The notes under the pieces were generated by a model that worked only from the letters and a program-made list of their open reading frames with translations, did no database searches and had not been told where the DNA came from. Below, in pieces: positions 26,579 to 35,433 of a stretch of 64,000 bases of DNA. This DNA comes from Microbulbifer sp. MKSA007 (GTDB lineage: Bacteria; Pseudomonadota; Gammaproteobacteria; Pseudomonadales; Cellvibrionaceae). The stretch's first letter is position 1, and the number at the start of each line of letters is the position of its first letter. The stretch covers positions 1 through 64,000 of the forward strand of contig CP128431.1 in assembly GCA_032615215.1 (NCBI GenBank), written 5' to 3'. Position numbers and translations under genes: made by a program.

Positions 26579-28162
26579 TCAGGCAATCTCGCGGTCGTGC
26601 TTCTCCCAGAACGGCTCGCGGAGTTTGTTCTTCAAAACTTTGTTCATGGCAGAGAGCGGCAGCTCTTCCACCAGCGAAATGGAGCGCGGGCATTTGTAGC
26701 CAGCAATGCGCTCTTTTGTGTGGGCGCGGATCTCTTCAAAGGTTGGGGTCTTGCCTTCCTTCGGCACAATCACCGCATGCACGGCCTCGCCGTAGGTTTC
26801 ATCAGGAATGCCGATGACCGCCACCATAGAGACATCCGGGTGCGTGGAGATCGCGCTTTCCACCTCGGCGGTGTACACATTCTCTGCACCTGTAATGATC
26901 ATGTCCTTCTTGCGGTCTTTCAGCGAGAGGATGCCCATCTCATCCAGCATGCCCACATCGCCGGTGCGGTACCCGCCGTTCTTCAGCACAGCTGCTGTCT
27001 GTTCTGGCGCATCGTAGTAGCGGCACATCACGGCAGGGGAGTAGAACACCACCTCACCAATGGTGTTCGGCGGCAACTCATTGCCTTCATCATCTTCAAT
27101 ACGCAGCTGAATAAGCGGGGAGGCGGCCTGACCGGCTGCGCCCATTTTCATCAGATCACCACTGTGGAACTGAGGATGCAGGAAGGTGCCCGCGCCAGCC
27201 TCGGTCATACCGTAGACCTGCGTGAGCTCCGTCTTCGGGAACTTCTCCTGCACCAGCTTCAACAGGCCTTCGGAGATCGGAGAGGCACCGTAGACGATCT
27301 GTGCCACACGCAGGAAGTCCTCTGACTTGAACTCTGGTGAGTGGATCAGCATCTGGAACATGGCAGGTGCCATGAGGAAGGACGAGACATCGAAGTTCTT
27401 GACCGCAGCCACCACAATGTCCGGACGGAACATCGGCACGATCAAAGATGGCTTGTTTTGGATGAGGCGCGCCAGCAGCAGGCCGTAGCCGGACAGGTGG
27501 AACAGCGGCATCACCATCAGCGCTGAGCGGTCATGATAGGGAATGCCATTGGCCGCCACAACGTTCGCACTGGCCAACATGGATTTGTGGGTGTGAACCA
27601 CGCCCTTCGGGAAGCCGGTGGTGCCGCCGGTGTAGCTCATGAAACACTCGGTCTCCACATCGCGGCCCAGCTCCAGCTCAATCGGCTCGCTCAGGCAGTC
27701 CGCATAGGCTTTGGTGCCTTCCGGCTGTTCCTTCTCTCCCACATGGATGAAATGCTTCAGGCTTTCCGCGCGCTCTTTGATCGCAGCAACCATAGGCGCG
27801 AAGGTGTCATCATAAACGATCGCGGACATGCTGGAATGGCCGATGGCATAAAGCATCTCTTCAGCGGACCAGCGGATGTTGAGCGGAACGGAGATCATGC
27901 CTGCAATCATGGTGCCGATCATGGCTTCCACATACTCAACCGAGTTGAGGCTGAGAATGGCAACGCGGGCGCCGGGCTCAAGGCCCATGTCTTGCAGGCC
28001 CTTGGCAAACTGGCGGGTGCGCGTTGCAAACTGCGGGTTGCTGAAGGCACGACCGCCAAGGTCTTTAAACAAAGGAATGCCTGTGTCCACCTTCTGCAGA
28101 TGGTTCACGAGCATATCAAAATTCATAGCACCTGCCGGTACTCCAGTATGTGTTCCAACCAT
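26579..28162 (-). CDS. Long/medium-chain acyl-CoA synthetase
   Basis: A 527-residue AMP-dependent ligase activating a fatty or related acid to its CoA thioester. The P-loop motif SYTGGTTGFPKGVVHTH, the adenylate motif YGMTEAG, the GEVVFYSP region, TGDVGMLDEMG and the lysine motif near the C-terminus (LPLSAMNKVLKNKLRE) are all present. The start MVGTHTGVP at 28162 follows GGGAGGGGA; another ATG 18 nt upstream lacks such a site. First structural gene of the beta-oxidation operon, feeding the thiolase and FadB-like enzyme. Confidence 0.9.
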   Translation of the reverse strand: MVGTHTGVPAGAMNFDMLVNHLQKVDTGIPLFKDLGGRAFSNPQFATRTRQFAKGLQDMGLEPGARVAILSLNSVEYVEAMIGTMIAGMISVPLNIRWSAEEMLYAIGHSSMSAIVYDDTFAPMVAAIKERAESLKHFIHVGEKEQPEGTKAYADCLSEPIELELGRDVETECFMSYTGGTTGFPKGVVHTHKSMLASANVVAANGIPYHDRSALMVMPLFHLSGYGLLLARLIQNKPSLIVPMFRPDIVVAAVKNFDVSSFLMAPAMFQMLIHSPEFKSEDFLRVAQIVYGASPISEGLLKLVQEKFPKTELTQVYGMTEAGAGTFLHPQFHSGDLMKMGAAGQAASPLIQLRIEDDEGNELPPNTIGEVVFYSPAVMCRYYDAPEQTAAVLKNGGYRTGDVGMLDEMGILSLKDRKKDMIITGAENVYTAEVESAISTHPDVSMVAVIGIPDETYGEAVHAVIVPKEGKTPTFEEIRAHTKERIAGYKCPRSISLVEELPLSAMNKVLKNKLREPFWEKHDREIA

Positions 28163-28261
28163 ATTCCCCTCCCAAGTCATAGGTTGATCAGCGCGTTGTG
28201 CGCTGTGTTTTAAAATACGAAGCCTGTTCTCCTCATGGTGCGCTTGTAGTGGCGCTTATTA

Positions 28262-28885
28262 TTAATCAGGCAATGATGGTATCAATGAATACGCTGCCGG
28301 TTTCAGCAGAGTGATATCGAGGCTTGGATGCAGCTTTTGCTGCAACGCGACCCCAAGCAAGTAACTTCCGATGGAAACGGCCTGAATGCCGGAATCCAGA
28401 TCCTTTGGAAACGCACCTTCCGCCTTGCCGCGCTCCAGATAAGAGACAAGCAGGCGCTTGACGAAATCATGTGCGCGCGTCACCGCATCTCCCAAAAGGG
28501 CATAGTCTGTGACGCTGCCCGCCATCAGCGCAAAGTAGGCCTGATAACTGGGCTTATTCTGCAAATCATCAAAGTGAATGTCGATGTACCGCCGGATTGC
28601 CTCCCGGGCATCTGTCTCCGCCGGTATCTGGCTGGTGATGTGCTCCTCCGTTTCGCTCACCATGCGGTCGATCAGCTTGACGAACATCTCGTCTTTCTTG
28701 CCGAGCCGTTGAATGGTGAGGCCGCGGCTATAGCCGGCCTTCAGACCAATACTCTCGCAGGTCGCCATCTGAATGCCATCCTCATTGATGATGGTCACCA
28801 GCGCATCAAAGAGCTTGCGTTCAGATTCCTCACGCCGTTCTGCCTGTGTCTTTTTCTTTTCCAAAGCCAGCCAACATTCACTCAA
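28262..28885 (-). CDS. TetR-family regulator of the beta-oxidation operon
   Basis: TetR regulator of roughly 200 residues: KLFDALVTIINEDGIQMATCESIGLKAGYSRGLTIQRL is split over the helix-turn-helix (EDGIQMATCESIGLKAGYS, then RGLTIQRLGKKDEM), and a C-terminal ligand domain follows. Upstream of the same-strand ligase-thiolase-fadB genes by 99 nt, so it likely senses acyl-CoAs and represses them. The start is uncertain. ATG 28942 lies on a 16-bp palindrome that looks like an operator, so I prefer TTG at 28885 or 28864, although neither has a clear Shine-Dalgarno. Confidence 0.8.
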   Translation of the reverse strand: MSECWLALEKKKTQAERREESERKLFDALVTIINEDGIQMATCESIGLKAGYSRGLTIQRLGKKDEMFVKLIDRMVSETEEHITSQIPAETDAREAIRRYIDIHFDDLQNKPSYQAYFALMAGSVTDYALLGDAVTRAHDFVKRLLVSYLERGKAEGAFPKDLDSGIQAVSIGSYLLGVALQQKLHPSLDITLLKPAAYSLIPSLPD

Positions 28886-28926
28886 GTTAATTGTTGAACG
28901 TTTAGCAAATAAGAAAAAGAGAGTCC

Positions 28927-28942
28927 ATGACGTAAACGTCAT
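28927..28942. promoter_or_regulatory. Perfect palindrome ATGACGT-AA-ACGTCAT, candidate TetR operator
   Basis: Seven-base arms around a 2-nt centre immediately upstream of the TetR gene. Size and symmetry fit an autoregulatory TetR operator. I saw no second copy in front of the acyl-CoA ligase gene. Confidence 0.5.
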
Positions 28943-29431
28943 ATCATTGATGAATGAGCCTAAGGAATAAGGGGAGCTGTTTGCAATCGGTAAGAAATGA
29001 GGGGCGCACGTGTAAAGAAGGGGACACGTCCAACCTCGCGAAGCGTAACTGGAAGATAGATTAAGCCCGCGAATTCAATTGGAGCTTCTTTCTTTTAAAG
29101 AGAGAAGCGACTTCAGCTCTCTGACCCCATGTGCGATCGCTGCAAACACATCCGTTCTTCACATGTCAGAGCTAAACTGACTGAGCGGACGCCTCATTTT
29201 TGATGTGAATAACATCAGAGTTACTACGTATAGCGCTACTACGGATCGCACTTTGCCAATTGCCCTGACATGATGCGGCGACCTGAGCAGCCTCAGAAGA
29301 GCCCTTAAGATTGAATACCTAAGGTGTTTTGGCGTAATTCTGCCCTTTCTGAAGACCAATTACGTTGGAATGTTTATTTCATAGTTTGGAATATTGGCTC
29401 AATTCATCCAAATATCTGCATAAATATTCCA
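28943..29431. other. Intergenic gap of about 490 nt
   Basis: It lies between the TetR gene start and the 3' end of the LacI-type gene. It contains AT-rich DNA toward 29.4 kb, including two TTGGAAT-like words near 29365 and 29387, but no convincing gene, RNA or terminator. Confidence 0.4.
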
Positions 29432-30451
29432 TCAGATATTGAAGCGTGTCTTCAAAACAGGTGGCAAAAGCTCGTATTCTGGTTGATTTCCATCAGGAAA
29501 ATCTTTTTGCCGCCTAATGAGCTTAATACAGCGCTTGAGCTCAGTTTCCATATCATGGGTAATCACGAAGTCCATCTGGCCATTCTCCAGCAGCCTGCGG
29601 GAGTTCTCATTGAGCTCGTGGCCAATAAAGGCAATGGGTAAACCCAGCTCACGGATCGCCTTGGCAATGCCCGTGTTTCCGCCAGCCACGTTATAGACGC
29701 CAAGCGGCTTGGCCCCTTCATCCAGTCTGCTTTTGAAAAGCTTGTAAACCGTCTCCGCATCATCATTGGAGTTGATGATCTCTGAGATGGTGAGGTTCGG
29801 GTACTCCTTGCGTAACAGGCGGCGGAACCCGGTCTCACGCCCCTCCTGACAGCGGTAGTGTGCGCTGGTCGCAAGGAAGATTTCGCCAGACCGGTCACCT
29901 GAAAGTTTACCAAGCAACTGCGCGGCGCAAAGACCAGCTGCAATCTGATCCATCCCAACGTAACCAAGGTGTTTAGGGCTCTCCTGGTCCGTGGTCAGAC
30001 ATATAACAGGCGTTCCATTTTCGCTGATTTCTTCAATAGCACGGGTGATCGCAGGGTGTTCGCGCACTGCGATGATGATGCCGTCATACTTGCGCGCCCA
30101 GGCAATCATCTGCTCAGAAAACACACTCGGCTCAAAGTCCTTGGTGTGGGATGTGAAGCACTTGAAGCGCACATTCGGATCATCCCCATACCGGCGCTCC
30201 ACCAGCTCCAGAAGCTCCTCAATGAAGCTCGTTCCGGAATCCACCAGCAGTCCAACTGTTATCGGAGAAACTGTTTCTGAGACAACCTCTTCCGGCGCAC
30301 GCAGCTCGTTCAGAGCCTTGTGAACCAGCTCCACCTTCCTCTTGGAAACTCCACCCCGTTTATTGAGGACACGGTCAACTGTCGCGGTGGAAACTCCTGC
30401 CTTGTTTGCGATGTCCAACACGCTCGGATTCTGCCAGCTGCCCCGCCTCAT
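29432..30451 (-). CDS. LacI-family regulator of the adjacent sugar/inositol locus
   Basis: A 339-residue regulator. The N-terminal HTH is VLDIANKAGVSTATVDRVLNKR, followed by a periplasmic-binding-protein-like sensor domain (PITVGLLVDSGTSFIEELLEL, then VAGGNTGIAKAIRELG). It resembles LacI regulators of inositol/hexose ABC systems. ATG at 30451 has AAGGTG six bases upstream. It is divergent from the TIM-barrel isomerase and CUT2 transporter genes and probably controls them through the inverted repeat at 30462-30482. Confidence 0.88.
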   Translation of the reverse strand: MRRGSWQNPSVLDIANKAGVSTATVDRVLNKRGGVSKRKVELVHKALNELRAPEEVVSETVSPITVGLLVDSGTSFIEELLELVERRYGDDPNVRFKCFTSHTKDFEPSVFSEQMIAWARKYDGIIIAVREHPAITRAIEEISENGTPVICLTTDQESPKHLGYVGMDQIAAGLCAAQLLGKLSGDRSGEIFLATSAHYRCQEGRETGFRRLLRKEYPNLTISEIINSNDDAETVYKLFKSRLDEGAKPLGVYNVAGGNTGIAKAIRELGLPIAFIGHELNENSRRLLENGQMDFVITHDMETELKRCIKLIRRQKDFPDGNQPEYELLPPVLKTRFNI

Positions 30452-30461
30452 ATATATCACC

Positions 30462-30482
30462 TTTGATTGTTAAACCATCAAA
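30462..30482. promoter_or_regulatory. Inverted repeat TTTGAT-N9-ATCAAA, candidate LacI-type operator
   Basis: It is 10 nt upstream of the LacI-type start and inside the 230-nt divergent region. Half-site symmetry fits LacI-family binding, but the 9-nt odd centre is unlike the classic even, CG-centred site. Confidence 0.4.
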
Positions 30483-30681
30483 CACATCAATCTTTACGCC
30501 GAAATTCACATTTTGACTTCGGGAGAGCAAACCTTCCAAAATATTGAATTCATGGAATATTCGTTCTCTGAATCCGATTTTATCAGTAATTTCAGACTCT
30601 AAATTGACAGGTACCATTACTTACATATCATCTTTAGCAGATCAAATTGATGTTTATACATCGGACATTGGGAGAAGTCGT

Positions 30682-31518
30682 TTGTCGGGAAACATCAACT
30701 TCGCATTGAACCACATGCTGGCACCTCAAATGACGTTGGACGCGTTTTTTGGAATGGCAGCTTCCATGGGGATCAATGCCGTAGAAATCCGCAATGACAT
30801 TGCTGGCAATCCGTTCGAACTGAACACGCCAGCGGAAGACGTCAAGGCACTGGCTGTTAAGCACGGTGTCGAAATCATCAGCATCAATGCACTTCAACGG
30901 TTCAACGAGTGGTCAGAGGTTCGTCTTGCTGAAGCAAACGAACTGATCGGCTTTGCTGAGCGTAGTGGCTCCAAGGCCCTCGTCATGTGTCCGGTCAACG
31001 ACCATGACTATGGCAAAAGCGATGATGAACTGGCTGCGAACCTGCGCCAGTCGCTGAAAGAACTCAAGCCTCTGCTGGAAACCGCCGGTGTGACCGGTCT
31101 GGTTGAGCCTCTCGGCTTCCCGCAGTGCTCCTTGCGCCGCAAGGCGGATGCTGTAGCAGCGATCCGCGATGTGGACGGTGAGGGCGTGTTCAAGCTGGTG
31201 CATGACACATTCCATCATCACCTTGCTGAAGAAACAGAATTCTTCGCTGACCAGACAGGCCTCATGCACATTTCCGGCGTGGAAGATCCAGCTCTTTCCA
31301 TCGCTGAAATGCTGGATGATCATCGTCTTCTGGTGGGTGAAGCGGACCGTCTGGGCAACGCTGCTCAGATCAAAACCATGCTTGCAAACGGGTATACGGG
31401 CCACGTGTCTCTGGAGCCATTTTCTCCAGTTGTGCATGCCCTTGAAAACGTGGTGGACGCCACGCAGGCAAGCTTTGATTTCCTGAAAAAAGAATTGCAG
31501 GCAGCCAACGCTGCCTGA
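30682..31518 (+). CDS. TIM-barrel sugar isomerase/epimerase (IolH/IolI-like)
   Basis: A 278-residue AP-endonuclease-2-like TIM barrel. The metal-ligand segments are in the expected order: GLVEPLGFP (Glu), KLVHDTFHHHLA (His-Asp-His) and HVSLEPFSPVV (Glu). ICS-type epimerases of this class act on inositol breakdown products or ketoses. The best start is TTG at 30682, preceded by GGGAG at seven bases; upstream ATGs (30544) give 46 residues without family character. First gene of the plus-strand operon with the CUT2 transporter. Exact substrate unknown. Confidence 0.8.
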   Translation: MSGNINFALNHMLAPQMTLDAFFGMAASMGINAVEIRNDIAGNPFELNTPAEDVKALAVKHGVEIISINALQRFNEWSEVRLAEANELIGFAERSGSKALVMCPVNDHDYGKSDDELAANLRQSLKELKPLLETAGVTGLVEPLGFPQCSLRRKADAVAAIRDVDGEGVFKLVHDTFHHHLAEETEFFADQTGLMHISGVEDPALSIAEMLDDHRLLVGEADRLGNAAQIKTMLANGYTGHVSLEPFSPVVHALENVVDATQASFDFLKKELQAANAA

Positions 31519-31549
31519 GTATCCAGGCGACTGATTTCGCTAAATTAAT

Positions 31550-31573
31550 TGGCGCAGGTGGGGACTTGCGCCA
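31550..31573 (+). other. Intercistronic hairpin before the binding protein gene
   Basis: TGGCGCA and TGCGCCA pair around a 10-nt loop, in the 101-nt gap between the isomerase and binding-protein genes. There is no T-run, so it is more likely an RNA-processing or stability element that raises binding-protein mRNA than a terminator. Confidence 0.4.
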
Positions 31574-31619
31574 GCATAATCTTGGGAGAAGTGCCACCTA
31601 AGGCACGGAGGAGGAAGTA

Positions 31620-32537
31620 ATGAAACGTACTCTACTGGCTCTTGCTGCATCGGCAATGATGACAACCAGCGTCATGGCTGAGAACATCGGCGTTTCAATG
31701 GCTTATTTTGATGATAACTTCTTGACCATTCTGCGCAACGCGATGGGTGAAGAAGCAGCCAAGTCCAACGGCGTTGAGATTCAGTTTGAAGACGCACGCG
31801 GTGACATCGGCAAGCAGATCGACCAGGTGCAGAACTTCGTTGCACAGGGCGTTGACGCAATCATCGTAAACCCGGCTGATACTTCCGCAACACCACGCAT
31901 CACCAAACTGGCCAACAGCGCCGGTATCCCACTCGTTTACGTAAACCGTAAGCCAGAAGACAAAGAACTGCCTGAAAAGGTTGTGTTCGTGGGCTCTGAT
32001 GAAGTTGTTGCCGGACGTTTGCAGATGGAAGAACTGGCAAAGCAGATGGGTGGCAAGGGTAACGTTGCCATCATGCTTGGCGAACTGGCTTCCAACGGTA
32101 CTCGTGGCCGTACACAGGGCGTGAAGGAAGTTCTGGGCAACTATCCTGACATCAAGGTAGTTGAAGAGCAGACCGCTGACTTCCAGCGCGCAGAAGCAAT
32201 CGACCTGATGAACAACTGGATCGTTTCCGGCACCAAAATCGACGCTGTTGCAGCAAACAACGACGAAATGGCTCTGGGCGCTCTGATCGCAATGAAGCAG
32301 GCTGGTATTGCAGCAAGCGACATCGCAGTTGCAGGTGTTGACGCTACTCCGGACGCTCTGGCTTCCATGAAAGCTGGCCAGCTGTTCGCAACCGTGTTCC
32401 AGGACGCAAAAGGCCAGGGCGCAGGTTCCGTGAAAGCTGCTCTGAAGCTGGCTCGCGGCGAAAAAGTAGACACCATTGTTTGGATCCCATTCAAGCTGGT
32501 GAACAAAGCGAACCTGGGCGAGTACCTCGACCAGTAA
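31620..32537 (+). CDS. Sugar/inositol ABC transporter periplasmic binding protein (CUT2)
   Basis: A 305-residue RbsB/IbpA-type binding protein with a signal peptide (MKRTLLALAASAMMTTSVMA). ENIGVSMAYFDDNFLTILRN opens lobe 1. QGVDAIIVNPADTSATPRI and VVFVGSDEVVAGRLQ are ribose/inositol-binder segments, and VAANNDEMALGALIAM lines the second lobe. GGAGGAGG-type Shine-Dalgarno precedes ATG 31620. It precedes the matching ATPase and permease. Family members bind ribose, fructose, inositol or xylose; the neighbouring isomerase suggests inositol or a pentose. Confidence 0.9.
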   Translation: MKRTLLALAASAMMTTSVMAENIGVSMAYFDDNFLTILRNAMGEEAAKSNGVEIQFEDARGDIGKQIDQVQNFVAQGVDAIIVNPADTSATPRITKLANSAGIPLVYVNRKPEDKELPEKVVFVGSDEVVAGRLQMEELAKQMGGKGNVAIMLGELASNGTRGRTQGVKEVLGNYPDIKVVEEQTADFQRAEAIDLMNNWIVSGTKIDAVAANNDEMALGALIAMKQAGIAASDIAVAGVDATPDALASMKAGQLFATVFQDAKGQGAGSVKAALKLARGEKVDTIVWIPFKLVNKANLGEYLDQ

Positions 32538-32545
32538 TCAGCTGA

Positions 32546-32574
32546 GCGGAAGGCTTTAACAGCTTTCCGCTTTT
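32546..32574 (+). terminator. Hairpin with short T-run after the binding protein gene
   Basis: A 9-bp stem (GCGGAAGGC/GCTTTCCGC with one G-U pair) and 7-nt loop, followed by TTTT. Such leaky terminators often make the binding protein more abundant than its membrane partners. Confidence 0.6.
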
Positions 32575-32707
32575 GCCTTGCAGCGCCGTCCGCCTGACAA
32601 ACTCAGGCAAACGAGAGGACCGCGCGCAGGTACCAAGTGATCAAGCTTCCGGGCCAGGCACCCGGGAGCCCCTCACACTGCCAGCAGAAAAATGGAGTTC
32701 ACGGACT

Positions 32708-34246
32708 GTGAGTTTAAGCACACAAGAAGCGGTACGTGAGAATAAGGGTGCCGCAGCCCAACAAAAGTACCTGCTAGAAGTCGATAGTGTGCGCAAGGAG
32801 TTCCCCGGTGTTGTTGCACTGGATGATGTGAACCTGCGTATCCGACCCGGCACAGTTCATGCCCTCATGGGAGAAAACGGGGCGGGTAAGTCCACCCTGA
32901 TGAAAATCATTGCAGGCATCTACCAGCCAGACCGTGGCGAGGTCCGTCTGGGTGGCAAGCAAGTGCAGATGTACACGCCACTGGATGCTCTGGAGCAAGG
33001 CGTTGCCATGATCCATCAGGAACTCAACCTGATGCCGTTCATGACCATCGCCGAAAACATCTGGATCCGCCGGGAGCCACTCACCAAGCTTGGGTTTGTT
33101 GACCATAAAGCTCTGCGTGAGAACACCCAGAAGCTGTTTGACCGACTGAACATCAGTCTGGATCCGGAAACTGAAGTTCGTGACCTTTCCATCGCCAACC
33201 GGCAGATGGTCGAGATTGCAAAAGCAATTTCCTATGAATCCGATGTTCTGATCATGGACGAGCCAACTTCGGCCCTGACAGACCGTGAAGTTGAACACCT
33301 CTTCCAGATCATTGCCAGCCTGAAGGCCGACGGAAAAGGCATCGTCTACATCACCCATAAGATGGACGAAGTTTTTGAGATTGCAGATGACGTGTCCGTC
33401 TTCCGCGATGGCAAATACATCGGCACAGATCTGGCCAGCAATCTGGACAGCGACCAGCTCATCCGCATGATGGTGGGCCGCGAGATCACCCAGATGTTCC
33501 CGAAAGAGGAAGTGCCGATCGGGGACGTGGTTCTTTCCGTGAAGGACCTGTGTCTGGACGGTGTATTCGAGAACGTGAGCTTTGATCTGCGGGCAGGAGA
33601 AATCCTCGGCGTTGCCGGTCTGGTGGGCTCAGGCCGCACCAACGTGGCAGAGACGATCTATGGTGTGACACCAGCCACCGCTGGCACCATCGACGTGTTT
33701 GGCGAGACGGTTGAGATCAAAACACCCGCTGAAGCCATGGACCATGGCATGGCACTGCTGACCGAAGACCGCAAGGACACCGGCCTGTTCCTGATGCTCG
33801 ACATTCAGGAAAACATGCAGATCGCTCTGCTCAGTCAGGATCACGTGAAAGGCGGCTTTGTCGCTGAGAGCACTGTTTCCAAGCTCTGCAAGGAAATGAG
33901 TGATGCGCTGCGTGTGAAAACGCCGGGCATGAACGAGCGCATCGAGAACCTGTCTGGTGGCAACCAGCAGAAGGTTCTGATCGGTCGCTGGCTGCTGACC
34001 AAACCCCGCATCCTCATTCTGGATGAACCAACCCGCGGCATCGACGTGGGTGCAAAGGCTGAAATCCATAAGCTCATTACCAAACTGGCAGGTGAGGGCG
34101 TTGCTGTTCTCATGATCTCCTCCGAGATGCCGGAGGTGCTGGGCATGAGTGACCGCGTGATGGTGATGCACGAAGGACATGTCACCGGAATTCTGGACCG
34201 AGCTGAAGCAGATCAGGTCAGCGTTATGCGCCTTGCTTCCAACTAA
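32708..34246 (+). CDS. CUT2 ABC transporter ATPase with two ATP-binding domains
   Basis: A 512-residue RbsA/MglA/IatA-type protein energising sugar import at the inner membrane. The first cassette has GENGAGKST, the signature-like SIANRQMVEIAKAI and LIMDEPTSALTD. The second has a degenerate Walker A (AGLVGSGRTNVAE), LSGGNQQKVLIGRWL and LILDEPTRGIDVG, the usual asymmetry of this family. The start is GTG 32708 (VSLSTQEAV), with GGAG 12 nt upstream; a long upstream extension is open but non-family. It lies between the binding protein and permease genes. Confidence 0.9.
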   Translation: MSLSTQEAVRENKGAAAQQKYLLEVDSVRKEFPGVVALDDVNLRIRPGTVHALMGENGAGKSTLMKIIAGIYQPDRGEVRLGGKQVQMYTPLDALEQGVAMIHQELNLMPFMTIAENIWIRREPLTKLGFVDHKALRENTQKLFDRLNISLDPETEVRDLSIANRQMVEIAKAISYESDVLIMDEPTSALTDREVEHLFQIIASLKADGKGIVYITHKMDEVFEIADDVSVFRDGKYIGTDLASNLDSDQLIRMMVGREITQMFPKEEVPIGDVVLSVKDLCLDGVFENVSFDLRAGEILGVAGLVGSGRTNVAETIYGVTPATAGTIDVFGETVEIKTPAEAMDHGMALLTEDRKDTGLFLMLDIQENMQIALLSQDHVKGGFVAESTVSKLCKEMSDALRVKTPGMNERIENLSGGNQQKVLIGRWLLTKPRILILDEPTRGIDVGAKAEIHKLITKLAGEGVAVLMISSEMPEVLGMSDRVMVMHEGHVTGILDRAEADQVSVMRLASN

Positions 34247-34304
34247 GAATTTTCATGCGCGGCAGCTTTAAGCGCCCGACGCAGAGATTGAAAGGACTTG
34301 CCAG

Positions 34305-35318
34305 ATGGCAAATGCAACAGACGTAGCTGAGAACAACGCTCCAGCTAGAAAACTGCCGGTCGAGGCCAACATCTTCCTCGTTCTGATCGGCATTGCAGTC
34401 TTTTTTGAAGTACTGGGCTGGATTGTGAAGGGCGATACCTTCCTGTTTAACCCACAGCGCCTGCTGATCATGGTTCTGCAGGTTTCCATCATCGGCCTTC
34501 TGGCCATCGGCGTAACACAGGTGATCATCACCGGCGGTATCGACCTGTCTTCAGGCTCGGTGCTTGCCCTCTCGGCCATGGTGGCCGCCAGTTTTGCGCA
34601 AACTTCCGACTATGCCCGTGCTGTCTTCCCGATGTTCACGGATATGCCATTCCTCGTACCAGTGTTCGCAGGTATCGCCGTCGGGGCCTTAGCCGGGTTC
34701 ATAAACGGGTCGCTCATAGCCTACACGGCCATTCCCCCGTTTATCGCGACCCTCGGCATGATGGTAACTGCACGCGGTCTGGCACGCTACTACACCAAGG
34801 GCCAGCCAATCAGCCTGCTTTCTGAAGAATACATGTGGCTCGGTTCCGGCACCATTCCGGTGATCATCTTCCTGATGGCCGCAGTGATCTTCCACATAGC
34901 CTTGCGCTTCACCCGTTACGGCAAGTTCACCTACGCAACCGGTGCAAACGTTCAGGCTGCAAAAGTGTCCGGCATCAACGTTGGTCGTCATCTGATCAAA
35001 GTGTACACCCTTGCAGGTCTGCTGGCTGGTCTGGGCGGTGTTGTGGCTGCAGCACGTGCTGGTAGTGGACAGGCCGGTATGGGCCTTGCATATGAGCTTG
35101 ACGCCATCGCTGCAGCTGTTATTGGCGGAACAAGTCTTGCGGGCGGCGTCGGTCGCATCACAGGCACCGTCATTGGCACCATTATTCTGGGTACAATGAT
35201 GAGTGGTTTCACTTTCCTTGGTATTGATGCTTACATCCAAGACATCGTGAAAGGTGGTATCATTGTAGCTGCAGTGGTTGCGGACCAATACCGCCAGCGC
35301 AAACGGGCAAAAGCCTAG
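34305..35318 (+). CDS. CUT2 sugar ABC transporter permease
   Basis: A 337-residue RbsC/IatP-type permease with 8-10 hydrophobic helices. QVIITGGIDLSSGSVLALSA and AAVIGGTSLAGGVGRITGT are the characteristic BPD_transp_2 segments that contact the ATPase. It follows the ATPase by 58 nt and is the last gene before the 35.37 kb terminator. Substrate follows that of the binding protein. Confidence 0.92.
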   Translation: MANATDVAENNAPARKLPVEANIFLVLIGIAVFFEVLGWIVKGDTFLFNPQRLLIMVLQVSIIGLLAIGVTQVIITGGIDLSSGSVLALSAMVAASFAQTSDYARAVFPMFTDMPFLVPVFAGIAVGALAGFINGSLIAYTAIPPFIATLGMMVTARGLARYYTKGQPISLLSEEYMWLGSGTIPVIIFLMAAVIFHIALRFTRYGKFTYATGANVQAAKVSGINVGRHLIKVYTLAGLLAGLGGVVAAARAGSGQAGMGLAYELDAIAAAVIGGTSLAGGVGRITGTVIGTIILGTMMSGFTFLGIDAYIQDIVKGGIIVAAVVADQYRQRKRAKA

Positions 35319-35372
35319 TTAGCCAGTTAAAGATTTTAGGCTAAAACCTCCCACGGATGATGCCTAATACCC

Positions 35373-35409
35373 GAGCAGGAGAGCCCTCGTCCGGCCTCCT
35401 GCTCTTTTT
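35373..35409 (+). terminator. Rho-independent terminator of the CUT2 operon
   Basis: GAGCAGGAG and CTCCTGCTC form a perfect 9-bp stem with a 14-nt loop, followed by TTTTT and further T-rich sequence. Confidence 0.9.
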
Positions 35410-35433
35410 CTTTTTATACGCTTAGAAAGTGCC

